A stretch of DNA of 64,000 nt from DATASD01 sp035276765 (lineage in GTDB: Bacteria > Patescibacteriota > Saccharimonadia > Saccharimonadales > UBA4665): NCBI GenBank assembly GCA_035276765.1, contig DATELH010000002.1, positions 886,823 through 950,822 on the forward strand. The letters run 5' to 3'. Shown here piece after piece: positions 7,113 to 15,728 of the stretch. Numbering within the stretch: the first letter of the stretch is position 1; every line of letters starts with the position of its first letter. The notes beneath the pieces were generated by a model. That model saw nothing but the letters and a program-made list of their open reading frames with translations, was not told the origin of the DNA and did not search any database. The position numbers were made by a program, and so were the translations under genes.

Positions 7113-9029
7113 ATGGGAAAAATCATTGGCATTGACCTTGGGACGACGAACTCGGCAATGGCTGTCATGCAAAGCGGCAAGCCAGAAATTATTGCCAACA
7201 GCGAGGGGAACCGCACCACGCCGTCGGTGGTAGCTATTAACAAAAACGGTGAACGCCTGGTTGGCCAAGTTGCCCGCCGCCAGCAAGTCACCAACCCCAA
7301 AAATACGATTTACGAAGTGAAGCGCCTGATCGGCCGCCGCTGGGAAGACAAAGAAGTCCAGCGCGATCTCAAACTGATGGGCTACGAAATGGTAAAAAGT
7401 GGCGCCGCCGTAAAGGTAAAAATGGGCGACAAAGAATACAGTCCGGAAGAAATCAGCGCCATGGTGCTGAGCAAGCTCAAGGCTGACGCTGAAAGCTTTT
7501 TGGGCGAGGGCGTAACCGAAGCGGTCATCACCGTGCCTGCCTACTTCGACGACTCGCAGCGCCAAGCCACCAAAGACGCTGGCAAGATCGCCGGTCTCGA
7601 AGTAAAGCGTATTATCAACGAACCAACCGCCGCAGCCTTGGCTTACGGCCTCGACAAGGGCGAAAAGAAAGACGAAAAAATCGCCGTATACGACCTCGGT
7701 GGCGGTACGTTTGACGTTTCTATTTTGGAGCTCGGCGACGGCGTGTTCGAAGTAAAATCTACCAACGGCGACACGCACCTCGGTGGTGCCGACTTTGACC
7801 GCACCATCGTCAACTACTTTGTGGACGAGTTCAAAAAAGAGCACGGCATCGACCTCACCGACGACAAAGCTGCCATGCAGCGCCTGCGCGACGAAGCCGA
7901 AAAAGCCAAGATTGAGCTTTCGACCGCGCAAGAGGTTGATATTAACTTGCCGTTCTTGACCGCAGACGCTGAAGGGCCAAAGCACTTTGAACACAAGCTT
8001 ACCCGTTCTAAGCTGGAGCAGCTCGTCGTTGAGCTGATCGACAAAACCGCTGCGCCGTGCGAAAAAGCGCTCAAAGACGCCAAGCTCAAAGCCAGCGACA
8101 TCAACGCCGTGGTTTTGGTAGGTGGCATGACGCGCATGCCGGCCGTCCAGGAAAAGGTTAAGAAAATCTTTGGCAAAGACCCGATGAAGGGCGTGAACCC
8201 CGACGAGGTTGTAGCCGTGGGTGCTGCCATCCAGGGCGGCGTGCTGCAGGGTGATGTAAAAGACGTGCTGCTGCTCGACGTGACTCCTTTGAGCCTGGGT
8301 ATTGAGACCATGGGCGGCGTGATGACCAAGCTCATCGACCGTAACACCACCATCCCAACCTCTAAGTCCGAAGTGTTTTCGACCGCTGCCGACAACCAAC
8401 CGCAAGTAGAAGTACATGTGCTTCAGGGCGAGCGCGAGATGGCCGAAGGCAACAAGTCGCTTGGACGCTTTATTCTCGACGGAATCCCATCGGCGCCGCG
8501 TGGTGTGCCGCAAATCGAAGTTACCTTTAACATCGACGCCAACGGCATTTTGAATGTCACCGCCAAAGACAAAGGCTCGGGCAAGGAACAGTCTATTACT
8601 ATTTCCGGCAGCGGCAACCTCGACAAAGATGCCGTGGAAAAAATGGCCAAAGAAGCCGAAGCGCACGCCGACGAAGACAAGAAAAAGCGTGAAGCCGTAG
8701 AGGCCCGCAACGTGCTCGACAACAGCTTGTATCAGGCCGAAAAAATGTCCCGCGACTACAAAGACAAGCTCAGCGAAGAAGACTTAAAAACCTTGAGTGA
8801 AGCCGTGGAAGCCGCCAAAAAAGTTGCTGCCGACGAGAAAGCCGACAAAGACGTGCTCGAAGCTGCTGCCAAAGACTTGAATGATAAACTCATGCCAATT
8901 GGCGCCAAAATGTATGAACAGGCAAGCAAAGACGACGAGAAGGTCGAAGGCTTAGACGAAAAGCCGGACGACAAAGGCAAAAAAGACACCGTTGAAGGTG
9001 AAGTTGTCGACGACGATAAGGAAAAATAA
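7113..9029 (+). CDS. dnaK: Chaperone DnaK (Hsp70)
   Basis: A full-length 638-residue Hsp70. The phosphate loop IDLGTTNS is at the N-terminus, followed by VPAYFDDSQRQATKDAG, the second phosphate site DLGGGTFDVS, the adenosine motif LVGGMTRMP, the linker VLLLDVTPLSLGIE and the substrate domain, then an acidic lysine-rich tail. It uses a canonical AAGGAG ribosome site and is controlled by the CIRCE element at 7018. The long open frame antisense to it is a known artefact of dnaK sequences. Confidence 0.98.
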   Translation: MGKIIGIDLGTTNSAMAVMQSGKPEIIANSEGNRTTPSVVAINKNGERLVGQVARRQQVTNPKNTIYEVKRLIGRRWEDKEVQRDLKLMGYEMVKSGAAVKVKMGDKEYSPEEISAMVLSKLKADAESFLGEGVTEAVITVPAYFDDSQRQATKDAGKIAGLEVKRIINEPTAAALAYGLDKGEKKDEKIAVYDLGGGTFDVSILELGDGVFEVKSTNGDTHLGGADFDRTIVNYFVDEFKKEHGIDLTDDKAAMQRLRDEAEKAKIELSTAQEVDINLPFLTADAEGPKHFEHKLTRSKLEQLVVELIDKTAAPCEKALKDAKLKASDINAVVLVGGMTRMPAVQEKVKKIFGKDPMKGVNPDEVVAVGAAIQGGVLQGDVKDVLLLDVTPLSLGIETMGGVMTKLIDRNTTIPTSKSEVFSTAADNQPQVEVHVLQGEREMAEGNKSLGRFILDGIPSAPRGVPQIEVTFNIDANGILNVTAKDKGSGKEQSITISGSGNLDKDAVEKMAKEAEAHADEDKKKREAVEARNVLDNSLYQAEKMSRDYKDKLSEEDLKTLSEAVEAAKKVAADEKADKDVLEAAAKDLNDKLMPIGAKMYEQASKDDEKVEGLDEKPDDKGKKDTVEGEVVDDDKEK

Positions 9030-9039
9030 GAGTTAGAAC

Positions 9040-9750
9040 ATGCCGAAGCACGAAGGATCAACAGCTTTTCTGGATAAGGTTGGGGGAATTGTTGAGGAAT
9101 CCGGCTGGAGATACCATTCGTGGTGCCAAGGGGGAATAGATCGCCGGCAACGGCAGCTGAACCACCGGAAGCTGTCCTTTAGGCAAACTCTCGAAGCGAT
9201 TGCGGCCCAGCGCAAACAAGTACCTCAAAATGAGCAGTACGCGCGCGCGACGCGCCTGATCGAGTTTGTTGGCGGCGTTGCCATGCAAGAAGGCGACGAA
9301 GAAAGTGCTATGGTTCTTGCACTTGTGCTTTCTGAATGTGCCGACAGTTTGCGCACGGGTGGTGATTTTACTAACCGGCCGGGCACCATCACGCCCACCG
9401 ACCACCGGCACAAAGAAGGCCACTTCAAGCATCGGCCAAGCGATGCGCCAAGCAGCGATAAACAGGTTGTGCCGTATCGGTCTCAGACCACTGCGCTTAT
9501 TCCTGCCAACCACTATGCGACCCCGGAAGCTTTCTTGCCGCCGACATTTCAGTCGTACGAGGATTTGGGAATTGCCTTGGCGCCCGATTCAATATGGGAA
9601 CCACATCGCGGTGAGCTCGACTTGCCAAGCAACAATCCGGTAGCGACAGACCCAGAAGCGACTGATATTTTCCCGCCTATCGGTAGCGCTCAGACGCTCA
9701 TCATGTCGCCGGTGAGGCCACCTGAAGGTTGGGCGTACCCTCCGAAATAG
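9040..9750 (+). CDS. Unrecognised protein between dnaK and dnaJ
   Basis: 236 residues starting 10 bases after the dnaK stop, so probably in the dnaK transcript. The N-terminal half looks helical (residues 1-110); the C-terminal half is proline-rich and low-complexity (VRPPEGWAYPPK at the end). No motif is recognised. Position suggests heat-shock co-expression, nothing more. Confidence 0.65.
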   Translation: MPKHEGSTAFLDKVGGIVEESGWRYHSWCQGGIDRRQRQLNHRKLSFRQTLEAIAAQRKQVPQNEQYARATRLIEFVGGVAMQEGDEESAMVLALVLSECADSLRTGGDFTNRPGTITPTDHRHKEGHFKHRPSDAPSSDKQVVPYRSQTTALIPANHYATPEAFLPPTFQSYEDLGIALAPDSIWEPHRGELDLPSNNPVATDPEATDIFPPIGSAQTLIMSPVRPPEGWAYPPK

Positions 9751-9776
9751 TTACTAATAGCGTAGAATAGGGTAAT

Positions 9777-10880
9777 ATGGCAAAACGAGATTATTACGAA
9801 GTATTGGGGATAGGCAAAAATGCCTCGCCCGACGAAATCAAGAAGGCATTTCGCCGGTTGGCTATTCAGCACCATCCTGACAAAGAGGGTGGCGACGAGA
9901 CGAAGTTCAAGGAAATTAACGAAGCGTACGAGGTTTTAAAAGACCCTTCCAAGCGCCAGCGTTACGACCAGTTCGGTCACGCTGGGGTGGGGGGCAGTGC
10001 GGCCAGCGACGGCAACCCGTTTGCCGGTTTTGGCGGCGCCGGCCAAAATGTAAACTTCGATTTTGGCGACCTGGGCTTGGGCGATATTTTTGAAAACTTT
10101 TTTGGTGGCCAGCGTGGCGGACCAAACCGCGGTCCCGCCCGCGGACGTGATGTAGAGGCGCGCATCGAAGTAACCTTTGAAGAAGCTGTGTTTGGCACTG
10201 AAAAAACAGTGCACCTCGACATCAATGACACTTGTGACCACTGTAAAGGCACCACAGCCGAGCCCGGCTTTGAGCTCAAAACCTGTGACACCTGCAAAGG
10301 AACCGGACAAGTCGTGCAGGTTATGCGCACCATCTTTGGGAATATCCAGCAAGCCTCGCCCTGCCCGACCTGCCACGGCAAAGGCAAGGTACCGGAAAAA
10401 GCTTGCTCGGTGTGCCACGGCAAGGGCACAGTGCGGAAGCGGCAGGACATTACGCTTAAAATTCCGGCCGGTATCGATGATGGTGCGACGATCCGCTTGC
10501 GCGAGCACGGCGAGGCAATAGCCGGTGGCGCCAAGGGAGACCTGTATGTAAACGTCCGCGTAAAGGCCCACAAAAAATTCACCCGCGAAAGCGATCTTAT
10601 TTTGAGCGAAGAGCACGTTAGCATGGTGCAGGCAGCGCTCGGTACCGAGATCGACGTCGAAACCGTGGACGGTCCGGTGCGCATGAAAATTCCGGCCGGC
10701 ACGCAAAGCGGCACCGACTTTAAGCTAAGCGGCCACGGCGTGCCGCACTTGCGAGGTGCTACTCGCGGCGCCCACATCGTGACCATTGTGGTCGACACGC
10801 CCACTAAGCTCAGCAAAAAACAGCGCGAGTTGCTGGAGTCGTTCGACAAACATGCGCACCGCGGATTGTTCGGGCTATAA
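9777..10880 (+). CDS. dnaJ: Co-chaperone DnaJ (Hsp40)
   Basis: DnaJ delivers substrates to DnaK and stimulates its ATPase. The 367-residue type I protein has the J domain with HPD (HHPDKEGGD), a Gly/Phe region (residues about 70-115), four CxxCxGxG zinc modules (CDHCKGT, CDTCKGTG, CPTCHGKG, CSVCHGKG) and the C-terminal substrate domain. TAGAAT at 9763-9768 ends 8 bases before the ATG, so it may have its own nearly leaderless transcript besides dnaK read-through. Its stop overlaps the start of the ATP-grasp gene at 10880. Confidence 0.97.
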   Translation: MAKRDYYEVLGIGKNASPDEIKKAFRRLAIQHHPDKEGGDETKFKEINEAYEVLKDPSKRQRYDQFGHAGVGGSAASDGNPFAGFGGAGQNVNFDFGDLGLGDIFENFFGGQRGGPNRGPARGRDVEARIEVTFEEAVFGTEKTVHLDINDTCDHCKGTTAEPGFELKTCDTCKGTGQVVQVMRTIFGNIQQASPCPTCHGKGKVPEKACSVCHGKGTVRKRQDITLKIPAGIDDGATIRLREHGEAIAGGAKGDLYVNVRVKAHKKFTRESDLILSEEHVSMVQAALGTEIDVETVDGPVRMKIPAGTQSGTDFKLSGHGVPHLRGATRGAHIVTIVVDTPTKLSKKQRELLESFDKHAHRGLFGL

Positions 10881-11887
10881 TGTCTCGCACTTACAGCGTT
10901 ACCCGCGAAAAAATGGTCGAAGAAGCCAAACGCCGCGGCTGGAGTATTGCCTACTTTGGCCCCGACGACTTCTTTTATGAAATTATAACGACAGATGGTC
11001 GTCACTCCCTGTTCCGAGGGAGCTCGCCGCAAACTGCCCCATGGATTGGCGGATATATCTGCAAACACAAGCTGTATTCACTGGAATATCTTGAGCATAT
11101 CGGCATTACGCCGCCGCCATTTTCATTATTCGCCGATGATGTTTCGGCCCAAAAATTTTTACAGGACCATAGCCGGATTGTCGTCAAGCCAGAAAACTCG
11201 GAACAAAGCAAGGGTGTTACGGTGGATATTACTGACATGGCTGCGCTACGTGAGGCGGTAGCGACCGCCCGGGAATTTTCCAGCCAAATCATTTTGCAAA
11301 AGCAACTGGAGGGACAATTGTATCGGCTGCTGACAGTGGGCGGCACGTTTTGTGCTGCGGCTGTGCGAACCGCACCGTTCATTATTGGGGATGGCCAACG
11401 GACAATTCTGGCGCTGATCGACGAGAAAAACGGCCATCCACTGCGCGGCGAGGCAAGTACGTCGCCACTAAAGACGATCAAAGTGACCGAGGTTGCGCTT
11501 TATTTGGCGAGCAAGGGGCAATCGCTTGAGGACATCCCGATGCTGGATGAGCAAGTAACGCTGGGTCCGATTGCTAGCGTTAGCGCTGGTGGCGAGGCTG
11601 CCGACATCACCGACCAAGTCCACCAGGATTATATCGACATTGCAGAACGTATCAGTCAGTCGCTCGGGCTGGTGACGTGCGGGTTTGACCTCATGGTGGC
11701 CGACATTTCTAAACCCCTAGAGGGTAGCTTCCCCATGCTCGAGATGAATTCAACGCCCGGCCTAAAAATCCATTACTACCCAACGGCGGGCGGCCAACCG
11801 CGCAATGTAGCGGCCGCTATATTGGATGCAGCTTTCCCCGAACAGTTCGTTACCAGTGGTAATAGGCCGCAAAAAATGGTAAGGTAA
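10880..11887 (+). CDS. ATP-grasp ligase, cyanophycin-synthetase-like
   Basis: 335 residues with an ATP-grasp fold: VVKPENSEQSKGV (nucleotide-binding lysine and loop), GDGQRTILALIDEKNGHP (resembling the GDGxxT loop of cyanophycin synthetases), GFDLMVAD and the metal-binding EMNSTPGL. Such enzymes join a carboxylate to an amine through an acyl phosphate. The ATG overlaps the dnaJ stop (TAATG), so translation is coupled. It begins a run of three ATP-grasp genes and a protease. Substrate unknown. Confidence 0.82.
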   Translation: MSRTYSVTREKMVEEAKRRGWSIAYFGPDDFFYEIITTDGRHSLFRGSSPQTAPWIGGYICKHKLYSLEYLEHIGITPPPFSLFADDVSAQKFLQDHSRIVVKPENSEQSKGVTVDITDMAALREAVATAREFSSQIILQKQLEGQLYRLLTVGGTFCAAAVRTAPFIIGDGQRTILALIDEKNGHPLRGEASTSPLKTIKVTEVALYLASKGQSLEDIPMLDEQVTLGPIASVSAGGEAADITDQVHQDYIDIAERISQSLGLVTCGFDLMVADISKPLEGSFPMLEMNSTPGLKIHYYPTAGGQPRNVAAAILDAAFPEQFVTSGNRPQKMVR

Positions 11888-11939
11888 GCGAGTATTACTT
11901 TTGGACTTTAGGAGAAACAGTCGGTAAGGTGTGGTAAAT

Positions 11940-12869
11940 ATGGCAAAAGAAGCGCTCATTTTATTTAGCAAGGAGTCCGTGGAGCTCGGCGAAGCTGACG
12001 CCGAAAAATTGGCGCAGGTTTTGCGTGATGCCGCGGGCGCACAAGGGCTAGATCTTGCAGTCGCGTGGGCGTTTTACGACGACCTTTTGCACATACTGTC
12101 TGCCGACGGTGCGAGTATTGTAGATGTCGTATCGGGACGGGACATTGCCGATTTCGATGTCGTATACCAGCGGCGCTGGGGGGCGGTTCCGGAGCAAGCT
12201 TTGGCCTGTGCGATTTATCTAAAAGGCAAAGGCGTTCGGAGTTTCGACCAAGAAACGAACCGTGCGGGCTCAAAAAACAAGCTCACGCAGTACTGGCGGT
12301 TTTGGGAGGCTGGGTTGCCATTTCCGGTTACTGCCTTTGGCGGTTTTGGCCCGGCACGCGATGCTTTGCTGGCCAATCTCGATGTGCTGCCTTTTGGCTT
12401 CCCCTTGATTTTAAAAGGCGTAGACGCCACCCGCGGACAAGACAATTACTTGATACAGACGCACGAAGAGCTACGCCAAAAGCTCGCTGAACGCACCGAT
12501 ACTGATTTTTTGCTCCAAGAGTTTTTGCCAAACGACGGCGACTACCGGATTATTGTCGCTGGCGGCCAGCCGCGTTTTGCCATGTATCGTACGGCAGCCG
12601 CGGGTACGCACACTAATAATACTTCGCAAGGGGGCGAAGCGGCGTTGGTTGACATGCGCGACATCTCTAAAAATATTTTAGACGACGCCGTCACTGCAGC
12701 GGCCGCGTTCGGGCGGGATTTTGCAGGTGTAGACGTCGTTTTGCACAAAGATACCGGCGCCCATTACTTTTTTGAAGTCAACCGTTCGCCGCAAATCGAA
12801 TCGGGTAAATTTGTTGAAGAAAAAGCCAAAGTGCTGGCACAATATTTGTATGACGAGGCAAGTGTGTAA
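11940..12869 (+). CDS. ATP-grasp ligase, RimK-like
   Basis: 309 residues. ATP-grasp signatures are FPLILKGVDATRGQDN, LLQEFLPNDGDYRIIV, the substrate loop NNTSQGGEA and the metal site FAGVDVV...FFEVNRSPQIESG. The N-terminal pre-ATP-grasp domain covers about residues 1-110. ATG 11940 is preferred to the GTG at 11931 because AAGGTG lies 8 bases upstream. The stop overlaps the next ATG (TAATG), tying it to the protease gene. Probably a peptide or amino-acid ligase; substrate unknown. Confidence 0.8.
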   Translation: MAKEALILFSKESVELGEADAEKLAQVLRDAAGAQGLDLAVAWAFYDDLLHILSADGASIVDVVSGRDIADFDVVYQRRWGAVPEQALACAIYLKGKGVRSFDQETNRAGSKNKLTQYWRFWEAGLPFPVTAFGGFGPARDALLANLDVLPFGFPLILKGVDATRGQDNYLIQTHEELRQKLAERTDTDFLLQEFLPNDGDYRIIVAGGQPRFAMYRTAAAGTHTNNTSQGGEAALVDMRDISKNILDDAVTAAAAFGRDFAGVDVVLHKDTGAHYFFEVNRSPQIESGKFVEEKAKVLAQYLYDEASV

Positions 12870-13354
12870 TGGATGATCGCAAAAAGCTGCTGGGCGGCTC
12901 AACGTATGTGGACTTTCCAGAGCTCGGCTTGGCGGGCGTGCCGACTCGCATCGATACCGGCGCGCGGTTGTCTTCATTGTGGGCTTTGGTGGAGGAGCGG
13001 CCTGAGGGCGTGCTAAGCGTCACTTTTTTGGGGCCAGAAAACGCGCTTTATACCGGCAAAAAGTACGAATTTACAGAGTACGAGCAGATTGTCATCGCCA
13101 GCTCCATGGGGCACATGCAAAAGCGGTACAAAGTTAAATTGCTCGTAAAAATTAAGGGCAAAAAAATCCGGGCGCAGTTTACACTGGCCGATCGGTCCAC
13201 GCAGGTGTATCCTGTGCTCATTGGCCGGAACGTCCTTCGTGGTAAGTTTATTGTCGACGTAAAAAAAGGCCATACACTGCTTGAGCAAGAGAAAAAACGC
13301 ACCGCCGACTTGCAGACGCATCTTGAAGATCCAAAGAAGGAGAATGAATTATGA
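12869..13354 (+). CDS. Retropepsin-like protease (RimB / ATP-dependent zinc protease family)
   Basis: 161 residues with IDTGARLSS near the N-terminus, the DTGA active-site motif of retropepsin-like proteins once named ATP-dependent zinc proteases, and VLIGRNVLRGKFIVDV near residue 115-130, the second conserved family segment. Relatives sit beside RimK-type ligases and trim or remove the residues these add. Here it sits between two ATP-grasp genes with overlaps on both sides (TAATG and ATGA), so joint action is very likely. Confidence 0.8.
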   Translation: MDDRKKLLGGSTYVDFPELGLAGVPTRIDTGARLSSLWALVEERPEGVLSVTFLGPENALYTGKKYEFTEYEQIVIASSMGHMQKRYKVKLLVKIKGKKIRAQFTLADRSTQVYPVLIGRNVLRGKFIVDVKKGHTLLEQEKKRTADLQTHLEDPKKENEL

Positions 13355-14256
13355 GAATAGCGATTCTGTCCCGCGGCCCCGGCAACTACACCACGAAGCG
13401 CCTCAAAGAAGAAGCGCTGGCGCGCGGTCACGAGGTAAAGGTCATCAACTACGCCAAGTGTTATATGACCATCGAAAAAGGCAACCCGGTGGTGTATTAC
13501 AAAGGGAAGCCACTCGATAACTTTGATGCTGTCATTCCACGCATCGCCCAAAGTTATACCAAATATGGGTGCGCGGTGGTGCGCCAGTTTGAAATGCGCG
13601 ACGTATACACTACCAACAAGTCGATCGCCATCGACCGCTCCCGCAACAAGCTGCGCTCGTACCAGTTGCTTGCCAAGGCCGACGTAGGCGTGCCCAAGAC
13701 TGTGTTCGCACACGAGACTGCCGATCTCGAAGACGTGATTGTCAAAGCCGGCGGCGCGCCGCTTATTGTAAAAGTGGCACGCGGCACGCACGGCAACGGT
13801 GTGGTGCTCGCCGAAACCAACAAGGCCGCCAAGGCGGTAATGCAGGCCTTTTATGTTGAGGGCGTGAGCTTTTTGGTGCAGGAATTTGTAAAGGAAGCGG
13901 CGGGCGAGGACATCCGCGCGCTGGTTGTCGGCCGCCAAGTAGTCGCAAGCGTGAAGCGTCAGAGCTTGGACGACGACTTTCGTTCCAACACGCACCAAGG
14001 CGGCGTAGGTGTACCCGTAAAATTGACGCCCGAAGAAGAACGTACTGCCGTAAAGGCCGCCAAAGCCATGGGTCTTGCCTTTTGCGGTGTTGACATGATG
14101 CGCAGTGAGCGCGGCCCGCTGGTGCTCGAGGTAAATTCTTCGGCTAGCATTAAAACGCCCGAGCTACTCACCAACCGCAATGTCGCGGGCAAAATTATCG
14201 ACTATATCGAGCGCAACGCCAAACAGCGCAACGCCAAAGACCGCGTCGGCGCCTGA
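13351..14256 (+). CDS. rimK: RimK-family alpha-L-glutamate ligase
   Basis: 301 residues closely patterned on RimK: N-terminal MRIAILSRGPGNYTTKRL, the segment AVIPRIAQSYTKYGCAVVRQFE, ATP-binding PLIVKVARGTHGNGVVL, LVQEFVKEAAGEDIRALVV, DDFRSNTHQGG and the metal site GVDMMRSERGPLVLEVNSSAS. RimK adds glutamates to the C-terminus of ribosomal protein S6 in E. coli; relatives make other gamma or alpha glutamyl products. AAGGAG lies 8 bases before the ATG, which overlaps the protease stop. Confidence 0.9.
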   Translation: MRIAILSRGPGNYTTKRLKEEALARGHEVKVINYAKCYMTIEKGNPVVYYKGKPLDNFDAVIPRIAQSYTKYGCAVVRQFEMRDVYTTNKSIAIDRSRNKLRSYQLLAKADVGVPKTVFAHETADLEDVIVKAGGAPLIVKVARGTHGNGVVLAETNKAAKAVMQAFYVEGVSFLVQEFVKEAAGEDIRALVVGRQVVASVKRQSLDDDFRSNTHQGGVGVPVKLTPEEERTAVKAAKAMGLAFCGVDMMRSERGPLVLEVNSSASIKTPELLTNRNVAGKIIDYIERNAKQRNAKDRVGA

Positions 14257-14302
14257 GGCCTGGCCGCTTACGTTTTCATAGGGCTGGTGCTATTATGAAG
14301 CC

Positions 14303-14812
14303 ATGATAGCGCACGACCTGCCCCTTTTAATCGCCCTGTTCGCGCCGGCGGTTGTGCTCACGCTGCTTGGCATCAATGCTGCGGTGGTTTTTTTGAGCTT
14401 GTGCTTGGGTGAGGTGCTCGTAAAATATGTGGCAGCCGATGCGCTTTCGGGCATGACGACGCTTTCGCCGCATATGAGCGACCTCAGTAAAACCATGGTA
14501 CAGCTCGGCTTTTTGTTCGCGCCGGCAATCGCCACGAGTCTCATTATGATTGGCAGCGTGAAGGGCAAAATGCGGCGCCTCGTTAATATTGTTCCGGGCT
14601 TTGGCGTGGGCCTATTGATTGTGCTTATTGGGGTGCCGCTGTTTACGCCCGGTTTGCGCGCCGCTATCCAGGCTGGTTCATTCTGGCGCGAGCTGAGCCG
14701 CGCACAGGCACTGGTGGTTGGCTTGACGGCGCTCATCAGCTTGTTGTTTTTGTGGTCGCAGCGCCGCAGCATCAAGGCTACAGAAGGTCGCGGCTCGCGC
14801 CACCGCGGCTAA
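14303..14812 (+). CDS. Multi-pass membrane protein, unrecognised
   Basis: 169 residues with four to five hydrophobic helices (about 6-25, 28-45, 65-85, 95-115, 135-152) and a basic tail. The topology resembles small CvpA-like proteins, but I cannot assign it. TATTAT at 14291-14296 ends 6 bases before the ATG: leaderless pattern. Confidence 0.75.
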   Translation: MIAHDLPLLIALFAPAVVLTLLGINAAVVFLSLCLGEVLVKYVAADALSGMTTLSPHMSDLSKTMVQLGFLFAPAIATSLIMIGSVKGKMRRLVNIVPGFGVGLLIVLIGVPLFTPGLRAAIQAGSFWRELSRAQALVVGLTALISLLFLWSQRRSIKATEGRGSRHRG

Positions 14813-14818
14813 ACACCG

Positions 14819-14846
14819 TTGACTTTTTAGCTAAAATTGCGATAAT
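14819..14846 (+). promoter_or_regulatory. Promoter of tRNA-Lys
   Basis: TTGACT (14819-14824), 16 bp, GATAAT (14841-14846). Expected start near 14853, about 33 bases before the mature tRNA. Confidence 0.65.
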
Positions 14847-14885
14847 ATAAGGTGTTATCGCGCGCCGGACGCGTGCGTCATAGCC

Positions 14886-14962
14886 GGGCCAGTAGCTCAG
14901 CCGGTTAGAGCACCTGCCTTTTAAGCAGGGTGTCGTGGGTTCGAGTCCCACCTGGCCCTCCA
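14886..14962 (+). tRNA. tRNA-Lys (anticodon TTT)
   Basis: The acceptor arm GGGCCAG pairs with CTGGCCC. The anticodon loop within CTGCC-TTTTAA-GCAG reads TTT, and the T arm contains GTGGGTTCGAGTCCCAC. The 3' CCA is encoded (14960-14962). The DNA downstream to about 16.7 kb is AT-richer, but I found no copy of the tRNA 3' end that would mark an inserted element. Confidence 0.96.
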
Positions 14963-15121
14963 GATATCAAATATTTCCGAAAAGCCTTTCTTGGCGGCTT
15001 CGCTATCAGAACCGGGTTGTCCGAAGGTGGCTCTTACGTTAAGGGAGTAATCCAGCAGAAGATAAGGACAGGAAACAAACACCGATTGCTCTTTTCTATG
15101 CAGTGTCGCATACTAGCTCAT

Positions 15122-15334
15122 ATGACTAATGAAGAACTATTTGAAGACCTCAAACAATTCATTGCGACCACTGTTTCTCAACAGATGTCGCAGCTTGAGG
15201 AACGTCTTGACCGGAAGCTTGATGACGTTCAAGCTGCCATCGCTGATACACTGGGTACCACGACGGAGAGACTTGAAGACAGCGTGCAGAATCACGAACA
15301 TCGTATTACTCGGCTGGAGCATCGGGCAGCGTAG
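15122..15334 (+). CDS. Small coiled-coil protein
   Basis: 70 residues, almost entirely a predicted coiled coil (MTNEELFEDLKQF; LEERLDRKLDDVQ; ERLEDSVQNHEHRITRLEH). Start 15122 is preferred to a frame running back into the tRNA because CATACT at 15109-15114 ends 7 bases before it. Function unknown; it may oligomerise. Confidence 0.65.
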   Translation: MTNEELFEDLKQFIATTVSQQMSQLEERLDRKLDDVQAAIADTLGTTTERLEDSVQNHEHRITRLEHRAA

Positions 15335-15354
15335 ACCCCAAGCATAGGCAGTGT

Positions 15355-15390
15355 AAAGGATTTCTGACCCCAGAGGTCCTTTATTTTGTT
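15355..15390 (+). terminator. Rho-independent terminator
   Basis: AAAGGATTTCTG pairs with CAGAGGTCCTTT around an ACCC loop (two G-T pairs), followed by TTATTTTGTT. It ends the coiled-coil gene. The last T of the tail is the first base of the TATACT of the next gene. Confidence 0.8.
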
Positions 15391-15403
15391 ATACTAATTT
15401 CAA

Positions 15404-15427
15404 ATGAAGAATCCAAAACCCTTATGA
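15404..15427 (+). CDS. Seven-codon leader peptide (possible)
   Basis: ATG at 15404 encodes MKNPKPL and stops at TGA 15425-15427, overlapping the ATG of the next gene (ATGA). TATACT (15390-15395) ends 8 bases before this ATG, so the mini-ORF would start almost at the 5' end of the message. Its role would be to load ribosomes for the downstream gene. This rests only on position. Confidence 0.4.
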   Translation: MKNPKPL

Positions 15428-15657
15428 AAGTCAGTGGCGCTGCAGTTGGTATTAGTGTCATTGCCTTCATTTACAACTTCTCTGCGATGTATTATCTCGT
15501 TGGAAAATGTCCTGACGACATCAGCACAAAGTCCTGCCGAGCTTACAATAATTGGACAATGACAAATAAGATTGGCCTTGTAATTCTGGGTATTGGACTC
15601 GTAATTCTCGCATATGGGTTTATGAAACAATATCAGAAGAAAGTTTCGTTGCGATAA
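15424..15657 (+). CDS. Small two-helix membrane protein
   Basis: 77 residues: a hydrophobic helix at about 5-25, an extracytoplasmic loop with two cysteines (GKCPDDISTKSCRAY) and a second helix at about 48-67 with a basic tail. The cysteine pair could form a disulfide outside the membrane. No family recognised. AT-rich compared with the flanks. Confidence 0.65.
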   Translation: MKVSGAAVGISVIAFIYNFSAMYYLVGKCPDDISTKSCRAYNNWTMTNKIGLVILGIGLVILAYGFMKQYQKKVSLR

Positions 15658-15690
15658 CGTCCACGATGGCTTTAAGTTTAAGTATTATGC

Positions 15691-15720
15691 AAGGCTTCTA
15701 ATCAGAAGTCTTTTGTTGTT
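15691..15720 (+). terminator. Rho-independent terminator
   Basis: GGCTTCT (15693-15699), AATC loop, AGAAGTC (15704-15710), then TTTTGTTGTT. It ends the preceding small membrane protein gene before the convergent phosphotransferase gene. Confidence 0.75.
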
Positions 15721-15728
15721 CTTGGATG

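Noticed and set aside
7065..8666. 533-codon open frame antisense to dnaK
   Set aside because: Long antisense frames are a known by-product of dnaK codon use. It has no ribosome site, and the dnaK frame is unmistakable.
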